A DNA stretch of 64,000 nucleotides from Pseudomonadales bacterium (GTDB lineage: Bacteria; Pseudomonadota; Gammaproteobacteria; Pseudomonadales; Azotimanducaceae). A program made the position numbers and the translations under genes. Position 1 is the first letter of the stretch; each line of letters opens with the position of its first letter. The DNA is taken from the NCBI GenBank assembly GCA_028285415.1, contig JANQPF010000012.1, positions 52,175-116,174 on the forward strand, in the 5' to 3' direction. Shown here one piece after another: positions 44,206 through 53,078 of the stretch. The notes under the pieces were generated by a model. It did no database searches. It was not told the DNA's origin and saw only the letters and a program-made list of their open reading frames with translations.

Positions 44206-44892
44206 TCAGGCCGGCAGCTCGAAGTAGAGGGCTTGCACCGCTTCCTGCGCACGCACGGTCAAACCGCTTTGCGTCAGTCCAACCGCGTCGCCGGGCGACA
44301 GCTGCGTATCCTCAAAGGTCAGCACACCTTCAATCACGTGCAGATACGCTTTCTCAGCGTCCGGTAGCCTCAGCGCCTCACCCGCGTCGAGCACGAGCCG
44401 CGAGAGGGAGGCGTTCTGGCGCATCGACAACGTATTGTTGCTGCCGTCCGGCGTGACGAGCGGCGTCAACGCACCGTGCTGGGCGATCACATCCTGTGCG
44501 TACCCCGGCGGCGTGCCGCGCTGCTCGGGTTCCATCCAGATCTGCAGAAACCGCACGGGCTCGTCTTCGGAATTGTTGTATTCCGCGTGCACAATCCCGG
44601 CACCTGCGCTCATGAGCTGAACTTCCCCGGCGGAGACGAGGTGCTGGTGACCCGCGCTGTCTTCATGGCGCAGCGCGCCTTCGAGCACGTAGGAGATGAT
44701 CTCCATGTCCCGATGACCGTGCGCATCGAAACCTGCGCCCGGGGCAACGCGGTCGTCGTTGATGACCCGGAGCGTTGAAAAGCCCATGTGCTCGGGATCG
44801 TAGTAACCACCAAACGAGAAACTGTGCCGACTCGACAGCCAGCCGCCAAACTCGGTTCGGCCCCGCTCCTCGGCGCGTCTGATGTAGTGCAT
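44206..44892 (-). CDS. Pirin family protein (YhhW-like)
   Basis: A 228-residue bicupin. The N-terminal cupin metal site is GAGFDAHGHRDMEIISYVLEGAL with three ligands (two His and Glu), followed by AGAGIVHAEYNNSEDEPVRFLQIWM, which provides the fourth His. YhhW and relatives cleave quercetin-like flavonoids or act as redox sensors. The ATG at 44892, with GGAGAG upstream, is chosen over the two earlier ones. It is downstream of the LysR gene on the same strand. A second pirin gene stands on the other side of the locus. Confidence 0.92.
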   Translation of the reverse strand: MHYIRRAEERGRTEFGGWLSSRHSFSFGGYYDPEHMGFSTLRVINDDRVAPGAGFDAHGHRDMEIISYVLEGALRHEDSAGHQHLVSAGEVQLMSAGAGIVHAEYNNSEDEPVRFLQIWMEPEQRGTPPGYAQDVIAQHGALTPLVTPDGSNNTLSMRQNASLSRLVLDAGEALRLPDAEKAYLHVIEGVLTFEDTQLSPGDAVGLTQSGLTVRAQEAVQALYFELPA

Positions 44893-44967
44893 GCTGCTCT
44901 CCATAACTGTGTGCACCACACCCTAGAGGAAGCCATCAGCCGAAAAAATTGCAAAAGATCGAGCGGA

Positions 44968-45864
44968 TCATTCGATTGCATCGAACGCCGACCGGCAAAG
45001 GTCATGCAGCTCTCCAGCGAGTTTCCGCGCGGCCGGACCGAGCCCATCATCGTCGACTACGTTCAGGTAGAAGGTGACGTGGCGCTCGCCACCTTCCTCG
45101 AGCGGCAAACGCGCGAGCTGTCTTGCCTCTATCGCTGCCGCAACCAGTTCCTCCGGCAGCCAGGCGAAACCCAGTCCGCGCAGGACCAGGTCAACGGACG
45201 TGCGCAGATGATCAACCGTCCAGCGCTGCTCAGCCTCCAACCAGCCCTCGTCACGCACGGCAGCGCGGCCTGAATCACGGGTGACAATCTGACGGTGGGC
45301 TTTGAGATCTTCAAACCCGAGCGTGTCCTGATCGAGGAGCGCATGATCTGCTGCCGCGACCGCTACGAACGTCACCTGCGTGAGTTCCCGGTGCAGGCAC
45401 TGCGGCATCGGGTACGGTGACACGGCCAGCTTCACGCGGCGCTCGTCCAGGAGTTCGTTGGCACCGGAAAGTACCGTCTCGTGAATCTGCACGCAGAGGT
45501 GAGGATATTCGGCAGCCACCCGATCGATCGCCGCATACAGCTGCTCATCGGGGAAGGCATGATCCACGGCAACGGCAAGCTCCGTTTCGACACCCTGGGA
45601 CAATACGCCGGCCAGCGCTTCGACCTTACCCGCCTCTTCGAGCACATACGCGGTACGCCGGTGCATCAGCTCCCCCGCCTCGGTCAATCGCACCCGCCGT
45701 CCGTCGGGCTCGAAAAGCGCAAGACCGAGCAGCGCTTCGAGCTTCTGTACCGCATGGTGGATCGTCGACTGACTTTTGTGGATACGCTCGGCCGCTTGAT
45801 TAAAGCCGCCCGCCTCCACCACCGCATGAAACATGCGCCATTGCTCGAGGGTTGTTCGCAGCAT
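44968..45864 (-). CDS. LysR family transcriptional regulator
   Basis: A 298-residue regulator. The winged helix-turn-helix is MFHAVVEAGGFNQAAERIHKSQSTIHHAVQKLEALLGLALFEPDGRRVRLTEAGELMHRRTAYVLEEA, and the effector-binding domain follows from about residue 95. It is divergent from the nitroreductase-pirin-Kef operon and upstream of the YhhW-like pirin, so it likely controls both in response to an electrophile or redox cue. Confidence 0.93.
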   Translation of the reverse strand: MLRTTLEQWRMFHAVVEAGGFNQAAERIHKSQSTIHHAVQKLEALLGLALFEPDGRRVRLTEAGELMHRRTAYVLEEAGKVEALAGVLSQGVETELAVAVDHAFPDEQLYAAIDRVAAEYPHLCVQIHETVLSGANELLDERRVKLAVSPYPMPQCLHRELTQVTFVAVAAADHALLDQDTLGFEDLKAHRQIVTRDSGRAAVRDEGWLEAEQRWTVDHLRTSVDLVLRGLGFAWLPEELVAAAIEARQLARLPLEEGGERHVTFYLNVVDDDGLGPAARKLAGELHDLCRSAFDAIE

Positions 45865-45909
45865 GCGGTTACCTCACGGGTCTGGATTAAGGGTCTTAAT
45901 TCTATTTAT

Positions 45910-45970
45910 TCGAACATTACTGCCACTATTTTGCGATTTTTATTTGGTTTTATCGAACTGATATTTGAAC
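45910..45970. promoter_or_regulatory. TCGAAC repeats in the LysR/nitroreductase divergent promoter
   Basis: The 174-bp gap is AT-rich and contains TCGAAC at 45910-45915 and 45953-45958 and the variant TTGAAC at 45965-45970. The first two are 43 bp apart, close to four turns. LysR proteins usually bind T-N11-A dyads spread over such distances. No single strong dyad is visible, so this is a weak candidate operator region. Confidence 0.35.
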
Positions 45971-46038
45971 GTCACAGGCCGTTGACTCTCCGTCTGCGTC
46001 AATGGCCCAAAAAAGCAATCGCAATCCAAGGAAAGCCG

Positions 46039-46653
46039 ATGAATGTCAACGAGATTGATGCCGCAAGCGTCCGCCGCGACGATGCTGCCCCGGTCATTGC
46101 GCCCCTGTTCCTGAGCCGCTGGTCGCCGCGCGCAATGGCCCGCAAGCCCTTGAGCACGTCTGAGCTCAACACGCTCATCGAAGCGGCTCGCTGGGCGCCA
46201 TCCTGCTTCAACGCGCAGCCGTGGCGGTTCGCCTGCAGCGTGTCCGGGACGCCCGGGTTCGACGAACTCTCAACCACGCTCGTGGCGGGCAACCAGGCCT
46301 GGGCGTCCGGCGCCGGTGCATTGATCGGCGTTGTCTCGCGGACGCGCTACGAGCGCAACGACAACCCGGCCGCCACGCACAGCTTCGATGCGGGCGCTGC
46401 ATGGATGAGCCTGGCACTGCAGGCACAGCACATGGGGCTGGTCGCCCACGGCATGCAGGGATTTGACGTCCGGGCCGCCCGCCAGGTACTCCACGTGCCA
46501 GACGTCTACGATCTGCCCGCCATAGTTGCCGTCGGCCACCCCTGGGAGGTTGATGCTTTGCCCGAGGCTTACCGGGAAAAAGAAGTTCCCTCGCAGCGCA
46601 AACCCTTAAAAGACATTCTCTTCATCGACAATTTCAAGGACCTCAAGGCATGA
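46039..46653 (+). CDS. Nitroreductase family protein
   Basis: A 204-residue FMN enzyme. APLFLSRWSPRAMARKPLSTSELNTLIEAARWAPSCFNAQPWRF is the FMN-phosphate and core segment of the nitroreductase fold, and DAGAAWMSLALQAQHMGLVAHGM is the second core helix. Such proteins reduce quinones, nitroaromatics or other electrophiles with NAD(P)H. The ATG at 46039 has AAGGAAAG upstream; longer readings lie in promoter DNA. Its stop overlaps the pirin start as ATGA. Confidence 0.93.
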   Translation: MNVNEIDAASVRRDDAAPVIAPLFLSRWSPRAMARKPLSTSELNTLIEAARWAPSCFNAQPWRFACSVSGTPGFDELSTTLVAGNQAWASGAGALIGVVSRTRYERNDNPAATHSFDAGAAWMSLALQAQHMGLVAHGMQGFDVRAARQVLHVPDVYDLPAIVAVGHPWEVDALPEAYREKEVPSQRKPLKDILFIDNFKDLKA

Positions 46654-47555
46654 GTCACACCGATGCCATTGCCCCCAGCTGCACCGCACAAGAGGGCGGC
46701 GCAAGCCTCCTGATTGAGCCGCGGTCGAAAGACCTCGGCGGCTTCAGCGTGCGCCGCGTGCTGCCGGCCATCGCGCAGCCCAGCGTCGGGCCGTTTGTCT
46801 TCTTCGATGAGATGGGGCCTGCGGAGTTCCCACCGGGGCAGGGCATCAACGTCCGGCCGCATCCGCACATCGGGCTCGCCACGGTGACCTACCTCTTCGA
46901 CGGAGAAATTCTACACCGCGACTCGCTCGGCTACGTGCAGCCCATTCAGCCCGGCGCGGTGAACCTGATGACGGCGGGCCGCGGCATCGTTCACTCGGAG
47001 CGCACTCCCAGCGAACGTCTTGCGAAAGGTCAGAGGCTGCACGGCATCCAGGTGTGGATGGCGCTGCCGGAAGACAGCCAGGAAACTGATCCCGCGTTCG
47101 TTCACCACCCCGCGGGTGACCTGCCGACGGTTGCCGAGGACGGCATCATCACGACCGTGATCATCGGCGCGTACGCGGATATCACGTCGCCGGTTACCGC
47201 GCTGTCCGACACGCTGTATCTCGAGCAGCGATACGCTGCCGGCGCAAGCCTCGTGTGGCAGCCCGGCGGCCAGGAGCGCGCGGTTTATGTGGTCAATGGC
47301 GCCATCAAGGTCGGCGGCTGCCTGGTGACAACGGGCAACATGGCGGTCCTCGAGTCTGACCGTGACGCGCGGGTGAGCGCGGCTGAGGACAGTCACGTGA
47401 TGGTCATTGGCGGCAAATGCATTACCGCCAGGCGTATGTGGTGGAATTTCGTGCACACCGACCCCGAGCGGATCGAAGCTGCCAAAGCAGCCTGGCGGGA
47501 CGGTGATTTTGCCGAAGTGCCCGACGATAATGAATTCATCCCTCTGCCTGATTGA
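46650..47555 (+). CDS. Pirin family protein (second copy)
   Basis: A 301-residue bicupin. The metal site GINVRPHPHIGLATVTYLFDGEILHRDSLG has the three-ligand cluster, and AGRGIVHSERTPSE follows as the fourth. Pirin acts as quercetinase or redox-linked regulator. It is translated in overlap with the nitroreductase and followed by the Kef antiporter after 6 bp. The two pirins here are clearly different in length and sequence, so not a recent duplication. Confidence 0.92.
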   Translation: MSHTDAIAPSCTAQEGGASLLIEPRSKDLGGFSVRRVLPAIAQPSVGPFVFFDEMGPAEFPPGQGINVRPHPHIGLATVTYLFDGEILHRDSLGYVQPIQPGAVNLMTAGRGIVHSERTPSERLAKGQRLHGIQVWMALPEDSQETDPAFVHHPAGDLPTVAEDGIITTVIIGAYADITSPVTALSDTLYLEQRYAAGASLVWQPGGQERAVYVVNGAIKVGGCLVTTGNMAVLESDRDARVSAAEDSHVMVIGGKCITARRMWWNFVHTDPERIEAAKAAWRDGDFAEVPDDNEFIPLPD

Positions 47556-47561
47556 GTACCC

Positions 47562-49307
47562 ATGGCATTTCTGACTGAACTCTTCGTCTTCCTGATGGCG
47601 GCCCTCGTGGTTGTGCCCGTGTTGAACCGCCTGGGGCTGTCCTCGGTCATTGGTTACCTGCTCGCGGGAATCATCATCGGCCCGAGCGGTTTTGCCATCA
47701 TCGGTCACGCCGAGGAGATTCTGCACTTCGCGGAAATCGGCGTTGTGCTGCTCCTGTTTATCATTGGCCTGGAGCTGCAGCCGCGGCGGCTGTGGGTCAT
47801 GCGCAAGAGCGTATTTGGCCTGGGTGCGGCTCAGGTTGGCGTCATCACCGCCACGCTCACGCTGTTGACGTGGTGGTTCCTGGCGCTGCCCATCGCCGCG
47901 GCCGCCGTCGTCGGTTTTGCCCTGGCGCTGTCCTCCACGGCTTTTGTGCTGCAGCTCCTCGGCGAAAAGAAGGAGCTCAATCACACCCACGGCCGCGCCG
48001 CTTTCGGGGTGCTGCTGTTCCAGGACGTGGCTGTCATCCCGGCGATTGTCATCATCACGGCCTTGGGCGGAAACTCGGAGAGTGGTTTCAGCTGGTCGGC
48101 CCTCGCGCTGGTGGCGGTTGTGGTTGCTGCGGCCCGATACCTCCTCAGACCGCTGCTCCGCTGGATCGCCAACACCGGCATCCATGAGCTCTTCATTGCC
48201 GCGAGCCTCGCCATCGTCTGCGGCGCGGCGCTTGGCATGTACGCTGCGGGTCTGTCGATGGGTCTCGGCGCTTTCATCGCCGGGATGCTGGTCGCAGATT
48301 CGGAATACCGGCATCAACTCGAAACCGACGTGATGCCGTTCAAAGGGCTGCTCCTCGGGCTCTTTTTCATTGCGGTCGGCATGTCTGCAAACATCAGCCT
48401 CCTTGCGACCGCACCCGGCACCATCCTTGCTCTGACCGCAGCCCTCGTTGCCATCAAAGTCCTGGCGTTTCTGCCGGTGCTGCTTGCGTTCGGCCATCGC
48501 GGGGGGGACGCGTGGCGCACAACCGCCATTCTGAGCCAGGGCGGGGAGTTCGCTTTTGTGCTTCTGACCGCCGCGGTTGCGTCACAGCTGATTGAACCGG
48601 CCTATATGGAAACGGCGGTCCTGGTCGTGACACTCTCCATGGCCTCTACCCCGTTTCTGATGATGGGCCTCGAGCGGTTCCTGCGCGATGACGGCCAGGC
48701 GCGCGAATTCGATACGATGGAAAACCATGACGACCGGCTGGTCATCATTGCCGGATTCGGGCGCTTCGGCCAGATTGTCGGGCGGATTCTGACTTCCCAA
48801 CATCTGCCTTTTACGGCGCTCGACAGCAATCCGGGCCAGGTCGACATCGTCCGCAACTTCGGCAACGACGTGTACTACGGGGACGCCACGCGTCTCGACA
48901 TGTTGCGTAACGCGGGTGCGGCCGAGGCGCGGGCGGTGGTGATTGCGCTGGACGACATCGATGCCAGCGTACGTATGGCCGAAACGCTGCGGGAGACATT
49001 CCCGCAGCTGACGATCTTCGCGCGCGCCCGCAACCGCCAGCACGAGATCAAGCTGCGCGACCTCGGCGTGCACTACGTGGTGCGTGATACGTTGCTATCG
49101 AGCCTCGAGCTCACCCGCAACCTCTTTGCCACGCTGGATCTGGACAAATCGATTGTGGACACCTTCCAGGCGCATGACGCCGCTACGCTCGCAAGGCAGG
49201 CAGCGGTGGCCCATGATCCTCAGGCTTTCCGTCAGACCACCATGGACGCCACCGAGGAACTCAAACGTCTGTTTGCGGACGATCGCGATGCTGCGCAGAC
49301 GGACTGA
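47562..49307 (+). CDS. CPA2-type K+/H+ antiporter (Kef-like) with TrkA-N domain
   Basis: A 581-residue antiporter. Twelve or so membrane helices (about 1-370) include GLSSVIGYLLAGIIIGPSGFAII and LSSTAFVLQLL, typical of CPA2. A cytosolic TrkA-N/RCK domain starts at LVIIAGFGRFGQIVGRIL with a GxGxxG nucleotide site. KefB/C open in response to glutathione adducts of electrophiles and acidify the cell for protection. With a nitroreductase and pirin upstream, such an electrophile role fits. The 3' end overlaps the convergent GNAT gene by 47 bp. Confidence 0.92.
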   Translation: MAFLTELFVFLMAALVVVPVLNRLGLSSVIGYLLAGIIIGPSGFAIIGHAEEILHFAEIGVVLLLFIIGLELQPRRLWVMRKSVFGLGAAQVGVITATLTLLTWWFLALPIAAAAVVGFALALSSTAFVLQLLGEKKELNHTHGRAAFGVLLFQDVAVIPAIVIITALGGNSESGFSWSALALVAVVVAAARYLLRPLLRWIANTGIHELFIAASLAIVCGAALGMYAAGLSMGLGAFIAGMLVADSEYRHQLETDVMPFKGLLLGLFFIAVGMSANISLLATAPGTILALTAALVAIKVLAFLPVLLAFGHRGGDAWRTTAILSQGGEFAFVLLTAAVASQLIEPAYMETAVLVVTLSMASTPFLMMGLERFLRDDGQAREFDTMENHDDRLVIIAGFGRFGQIVGRILTSQHLPFTALDSNPGQVDIVRNFGNDVYYGDATRLDMLRNAGAAEARAVVIALDDIDASVRMAETLRETFPQLTIFARARNRQHEIKLRDLGVHYVVRDTLLSSLELTRNLFATLDLDKSIVDTFQAHDAATLARQAAVAHDPQAFRQTTMDATEELKRLFADDRDAAQTD

Positions 49308-49749
49308 GCAGCTTCCGGTGGGATATCTTGTGAACGCCCGTCACGGCAACAAAGCCGAGCCGCTGATAGAACAACGCCGCCTCAGCTGACGCGGTAAAGA
49401 GATTCAAGCGCTCGAAACGTAAGCGCGCGTGCGCTTCGATGCGCAGTAGGATCGCACTTGCCACGCCGCTCCGGCGCGCTTCCGGAAGCACATACATCCG
49501 GCGCACGCGTGCGGCGGGTCCGCCGCTATCATACGGGTCCTGATTCACACCGCCGACGCCAACCGGTCGCTCATGAACTGCGGCCACGAAAAGCGCTTCG
49601 CCAGGCGCATCGAAGCAATTTTTCCCGGATGCAAAATCTTCGACGAGACGATCCACGTGAAGATGACCTTCAGCTCGCGCTTCCCCGGCAAGCAAACCGA
49701 TCTCCGCCGGCAGATCCGTCACGGCATCAACGACAATCGGCCCGTTCAT
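49261..49749 (-). CDS. GNAT family N-acetyltransferase
   Basis: A 162-residue acetyltransferase. RRMYVLPEARRSGVASAILLRIEAHARLRF is the acetyl-CoA site, and ALFYQRLGFVAVTGVH the terminal strand. The ATG at 49749 overlaps the damX-like stop (TGATG). A longer frame to 49806 exists but lacks similarity. Its end runs 47 bp into the Kef gene. The acceptor is not known. Confidence 0.85.
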   Translation of the reverse strand: MNGPIVVDAVTDLPAEIGLLAGEARAEGHLHVDRLVEDFASGKNCFDAPGEALFVAAVHERPVGVGGVNQDPYDSGGPAARVRRMYVLPEARRSGVASAILLRIEAHARLRFERLNLFTASAEAALFYQRLGFVAVTGVHKISHRKLLSPSAQHRDRPQTDV

Positions 49750-51356
49750 CAGTTCTGCGCGTTCGCCCTTACCGTGTCCTGCACCAGCCGCAGGGGGCGA
49801 ATCCATGGCTCGATGCGTGCCAGCTCACCGCTGAAACCACGGGCTGCGGTGGCCGCGGCCTCGCGCGAGGAAAAGAGGCCATAGGTCACGATAAAGAGGC
49901 TGCGGCCGTCACGCTGGGTCCTGTAGAGCGCAAATTCACCCGGATCGTCCTGGCGGTTGATGAACGCATCAGCGCGCTCGAGGGATGACAGGGAAAGCAG
50001 CTGCATCGTGAACCGGGAGCCCTCCTGAGCCAGGATCCAGGCGGCATCACGGTAGACTGCGGCAGACGACGTCACGGCGGGTGGGGCATCGGTGACGGGG
50101 CTTGCTTCCGGTACTTCCGCGACGTCTGCGGCTTCTGCGACCTCTGCCGCTTCGGCGCCTCCTACGGACTCCCCGGCAGCGGGTGAGGCGGCCACACTGT
50201 CCACCACCGGAATCGGCGACTGGACCTCCGGGGTGATGCTTGCCTCGGGCACAGCGCTATCGTCGGACATCTCCTCCGCGTCTGCCGCCTCGTCCAGGAA
50301 CGGGCTGGGTTCCGGCACGTCGTTGGCCTCCAGCGGCGCTTCCCCTTCGAACTCTGACGCTACAGCAGCTGCGCTGTCCTCGTTCTCGTATTCCACCTCG
50401 CCGGGTTCCGGATCGGCGACGTCAAACGTTTCCGGCTCGACAGGTAGCGGGTCCTCGAGAGGTACAGGCGCCTCCTCGCCGTCACTTTCCGACATCAACG
50501 CAATATCAGCCGCGGCGTCGTCAGGCGGCTCGGTCTGCACATAGAGATAAATCAGCCCGACCATGAGTACGAGCACCCCGGCGAGCACGGCGTGGCGTAC
50601 GGGGAAGCTCGTTCCCTGCTTGCGTATCTCACCGCTCTCCATGTCGGCCAGCAGGCGGTTGGCCATGCTGTCGATCACGCTGGGATTGCCGCCCGAGCGG
50701 GACACAATTTTGTCGACCTGCTCGTCGGTAAATGGCAGCAGACCACGGTACTGTGCCTGCCTGAACCGCCATTCGAGATAGTCCCGCACATCCATCTTGG
50801 GAAAGCCCGTAAGGCGGATCTCGAACCACTCGAGCTCACACTTCTTTGCTGCCCGATTGAGGTTGGGAACCACGCCAGCCTCACCGAAGAGCACCACCCG
50901 GATGGGCGAGTCCGCCACCAGGCTGACGATGCGCTGTAGCGCCGCCGCCTCCAGCAGGTGAGCGTCGTCAACCATCACCATGCAGACGCGGCCGTGACTT
51001 TCCTGTTCTTCGGCGTGCGTGCAGATCAGCGCGCTCAGATCGTCCGCATGGCCGTCCATTTCTCCGCCTACGCCGAATCCTTGAAGCACCCCCATGAGGA
51101 CCTCCCGCTCGGTCGTGACCACCGAGCCCGATAGCCGCGCACCCTTGGCATTGGCTTCGAGGCTCGCGGAAAGCTCCTTGAAGAGCGTCGACTTACCGAT
51201 ACCAAAGGGCCCGGTAACGACGAGAACACGCCGCGACCACTGGCTCAGATGGCGCAGGTGGTCGAGGTGGGTTCTGCGGTCAGCGCCGTCGAAAAAGCCT
51301 TCGCGCGGCGGACTGAAGGGATTGTGAGTGAGGCCGAGGAAAGTGCGCTGATTCAC
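49749..51356 (-). CDS. DamX-like AAA ATPase with SPOR domain
   Basis: A 535-residue inner-membrane protein. Residues 1-250 are an AAA domain with the Walker A VTGPFGIGKSTLFK and a Walker B MVMVDDAHLL. One transmembrane helix (about 263-281) follows. A long Asp/Glu/Pro/Ala-rich periplasmic linker spans about 285-450. The C-terminal SPOR domain (about 455-530) would bind denuded peptidoglycan at the septum. E. coli DamX has the same plan and the same place after aroB. It starts with a GTG overlapping the aroB stop. Confidence 0.92.
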   Translation of the reverse strand: MNQRTFLGLTHNPFSPPREGFFDGADRRTHLDHLRHLSQWSRRVLVVTGPFGIGKSTLFKELSASLEANAKGARLSGSVVTTEREVLMGVLQGFGVGGEMDGHADDLSALICTHAEEQESHGRVCMVMVDDAHLLEAAALQRIVSLVADSPIRVVLFGEAGVVPNLNRAAKKCELEWFEIRLTGFPKMDVRDYLEWRFRQAQYRGLLPFTDEQVDKIVSRSGGNPSVIDSMANRLLADMESGEIRKQGTSFPVRHAVLAGVLVLMVGLIYLYVQTEPPDDAAADIALMSESDGEEAPVPLEDPLPVEPETFDVADPEPGEVEYENEDSAAAVASEFEGEAPLEANDVPEPSPFLDEAADAEEMSDDSAVPEASITPEVQSPIPVVDSVAASPAAGESVGGAEAAEVAEAADVAEVPEASPVTDAPPAVTSSAAVYRDAAWILAQEGSRFTMQLLSLSSLERADAFINRQDDPGEFALYRTQRDGRSLFIVTYGLFSSREAAATAARGFSGELARIEPWIRPLRLVQDTVRANAQN

Positions 51357-52468
51357 GCCTGCCCCTGAGAGAAGGTGTCCAGCACCTCACGGAGCGCGGC
51401 GTCCGCATAGTTTGCGGTGAGCGTTGCGCTGCCTATTTCCGGGGTGACCACGAAGCGTATGTTGCCGTCCGTTGCCTTCTTGTCCATGCCCATGGCGTCC
51501 ATCATATCCGAGGCCGGCAGGCCCTGCGTCAGTGCCACAGGACAACCCAGCGATAGCAGGAGGTCCCTGATCCGTTCCGGTCCACCCTGGTCGAGAAGGC
51601 CAAGCTTGTGAGAAAACCGGGCCGCCATGACCATGCCGATGGACACGGCTTCACCATGCAACCACGCGCCGTACCCCGTCAGCTTCTCTATCGCGTGGCC
51701 GAAGGTGTGGCCGAAGTTGAGAATGGCCCGCACGCTCGCCTCTCGCTCGTCCGCGGCGACAACCCGCGCCTTGGTTGCGCAGGACGTGCGGATGGCATGT
51801 TCGAGAATCTGCGGATCGCGGGCAACCAGCGCAGCGGCGTTAGCTTCCATCCAGCTGAAAAACTCCGCGTCCGCGATGACGCCGTATTTCACCACTTCAG
51901 CAAGTCCGGCGGTGTATTCACGGGGCGGCAGCGTGGTGAGCGTCTGCGTATCGATCAGCACCACACGCGGCTGATAGAAGGCGCCAATCATGTTTTTTCC
52001 AGCCGGGTGGTTCACCGCGGTTTTCCCGCCCACCGAAGAGTCCACCTGGGCCAGCAGGGTCGTCGGCACCTGTACAAAGTCGACCCCTCGCTGAAAGGTG
52101 GCGGCAACAAATCCGGCCAGGTCCCCGACAACGCCACCCCCCAGCGCCACAATCGTGGTGGTGCGGTTGTGTCGATGCGCCATGAGAAAGTCCATCGCGG
52201 CGCCGTACGTTTCGAGATTTTTGTGCGCTTCGCCATCAGGCATCGAAAACACGTCGACCTGACGGCCCGGCAGCGCGCTCAGGAGGGCCTCTCCATAAAG
52301 CGCTTCCACGGTGGGATTGGTGATGACCGCAACCTGGTTCGCACGCAGCAGCGGCTTCAGCGTCGCCTCGAGCAACGCGCGGTCGGCCAGCAGCCCGTCG
52401 CGGATGTGAATCGGATACGAGCGATCGCCAAGTTCGACGGTCAACGGTTGTGAAGCTTCGCTGCCCAC
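51353..52468 (-). CDS. aroB: 3-dehydroquinate synthase
   Basis: A 371-residue AroB, the second step of the shikimate pathway, converting DAHP to dehydroquinate with NAD and zinc. The nucleotide site is ALGGGVVGDLAGFVAATFQRGVDFVQVPTTLLAQVDSSVGGKTAVNHP, and the zinc ligands include NFGHTFGHAIE. The GTG start directly follows the aroK TAA with no gap. Expression is probably linked to aroK. Confidence 0.97.
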   Translation of the reverse strand: MGSEASQPLTVELGDRSYPIHIRDGLLADRALLEATLKPLLRANQVAVITNPTVEALYGEALLSALPGRQVDVFSMPDGEAHKNLETYGAAMDFLMAHRHNRTTTIVALGGGVVGDLAGFVAATFQRGVDFVQVPTTLLAQVDSSVGGKTAVNHPAGKNMIGAFYQPRVVLIDTQTLTTLPPREYTAGLAEVVKYGVIADAEFFSWMEANAAALVARDPQILEHAIRTSCATKARVVAADEREASVRAILNFGHTFGHAIEKLTGYGAWLHGEAVSIGMVMAARFSHKLGLLDQGGPERIRDLLLSLGCPVALTQGLPASDMMDAMGMDKKATDGNIRFVVTPEIGSATLTANYADAALREVLDTFSQGQA

Positions 52469-52993
52469 TTAGATCACGTCGTCCGCGTTCAGCGTCTTCA
52501 CGATCTGCTGCACCAGCGATTTGGCGCTCTGCTCATCGGAGATGAACCTGTAGTCCGCAATTTCGGCATACAGCGGCGCGCGGTCGCAGATGAGCCTGGT
52601 CAAAACTTCCTCGCGGTCATCGCCCTGCAGCAGGGGGCGCTTTTTGTCTTTACGCGTGCGTGCAAGCAGCCGCTTGAGCGGGCAGTCCAGATGAATCACA
52701 ACGCCGCGGGATGCCAGATGCCGCCGATTTGCTTCGCGTTTAACCGCGCCACCGCCGGTCGCGAGCACAATGCCCTGCTTCTGCGTGAGTTCATCGATCA
52801 CGTGCTCTTCCCGGTCGCGGAAACCACTTTCGCCCTCGACATCGAATATCCACGCCACCTCAGCGCCGCTGCGCGCTTCGATTTCCGTGTCGGTATCAAA
52901 GAAAGGCCGACCCAGGGACTCAGCCAGCATGCGTCCGACGGTGCTCTTCCCAACCGCCATCAGACCAACGAGAAAAATGTTCTGACCGTGCAT
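52469..52993 (-). CDS. aroK: Shikimate kinase
   Basis: A 174-residue kinase that phosphorylates shikimate. The P-loop is FLVGLMAVGKSTVGRMLA. The shikimate-binding Asp and Arg are in FFDTDTEIEARSG and FRDREE, and ATGGGAV forms the middle. The lid is KDKKRPLLQ. The ATG at 52993 is preferred; a TTG two codons upstream is the other option. No Shine-Dalgarno sequence precedes it; instead an intrinsic terminator ends a few bases upstream. Confidence 0.95.
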   Translation of the reverse strand: MHGQNIFLVGLMAVGKSTVGRMLAESLGRPFFDTDTEIEARSGAEVAWIFDVEGESGFRDREEHVIDELTQKQGIVLATGGGAVKREANRRHLASRGVVIHLDCPLKRLLARTRKDKKRPLLQGDDREEVLTRLICDRAPLYAEIADYRFISDEQSAKSLVQQIVKTLNADDVI

Positions 52994-52999
52994 ACACAA

Positions 53000-53037
53000 A
53001 CAAAAACGGCGCCCTAAGCCGTACCCGGGGCGCCGTT
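53000..53037 (-). terminator. Intrinsic terminator/attenuator between pilQ and aroK
   Basis: Read on the minus strand, AACGGCGCCC (53028-53037) pairs perfectly over 10 bp with GGGCGCCGTT (53005-53014), with a 13-base loop. TTTTTGTTTG follows and ends at the aroK start region (ATG at 52993). Stem and U-run meet the criteria for Rho-independent termination of the pilMNOPQ message. No promoter is evident between it and aroK, so aroK/aroB/damX may depend on read-through. Confidence 0.85.
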
Positions 53038-53078
53038 AGTGTAATGGATGCGCGCGTGCTAAGCGACGCGCGCCGCGT

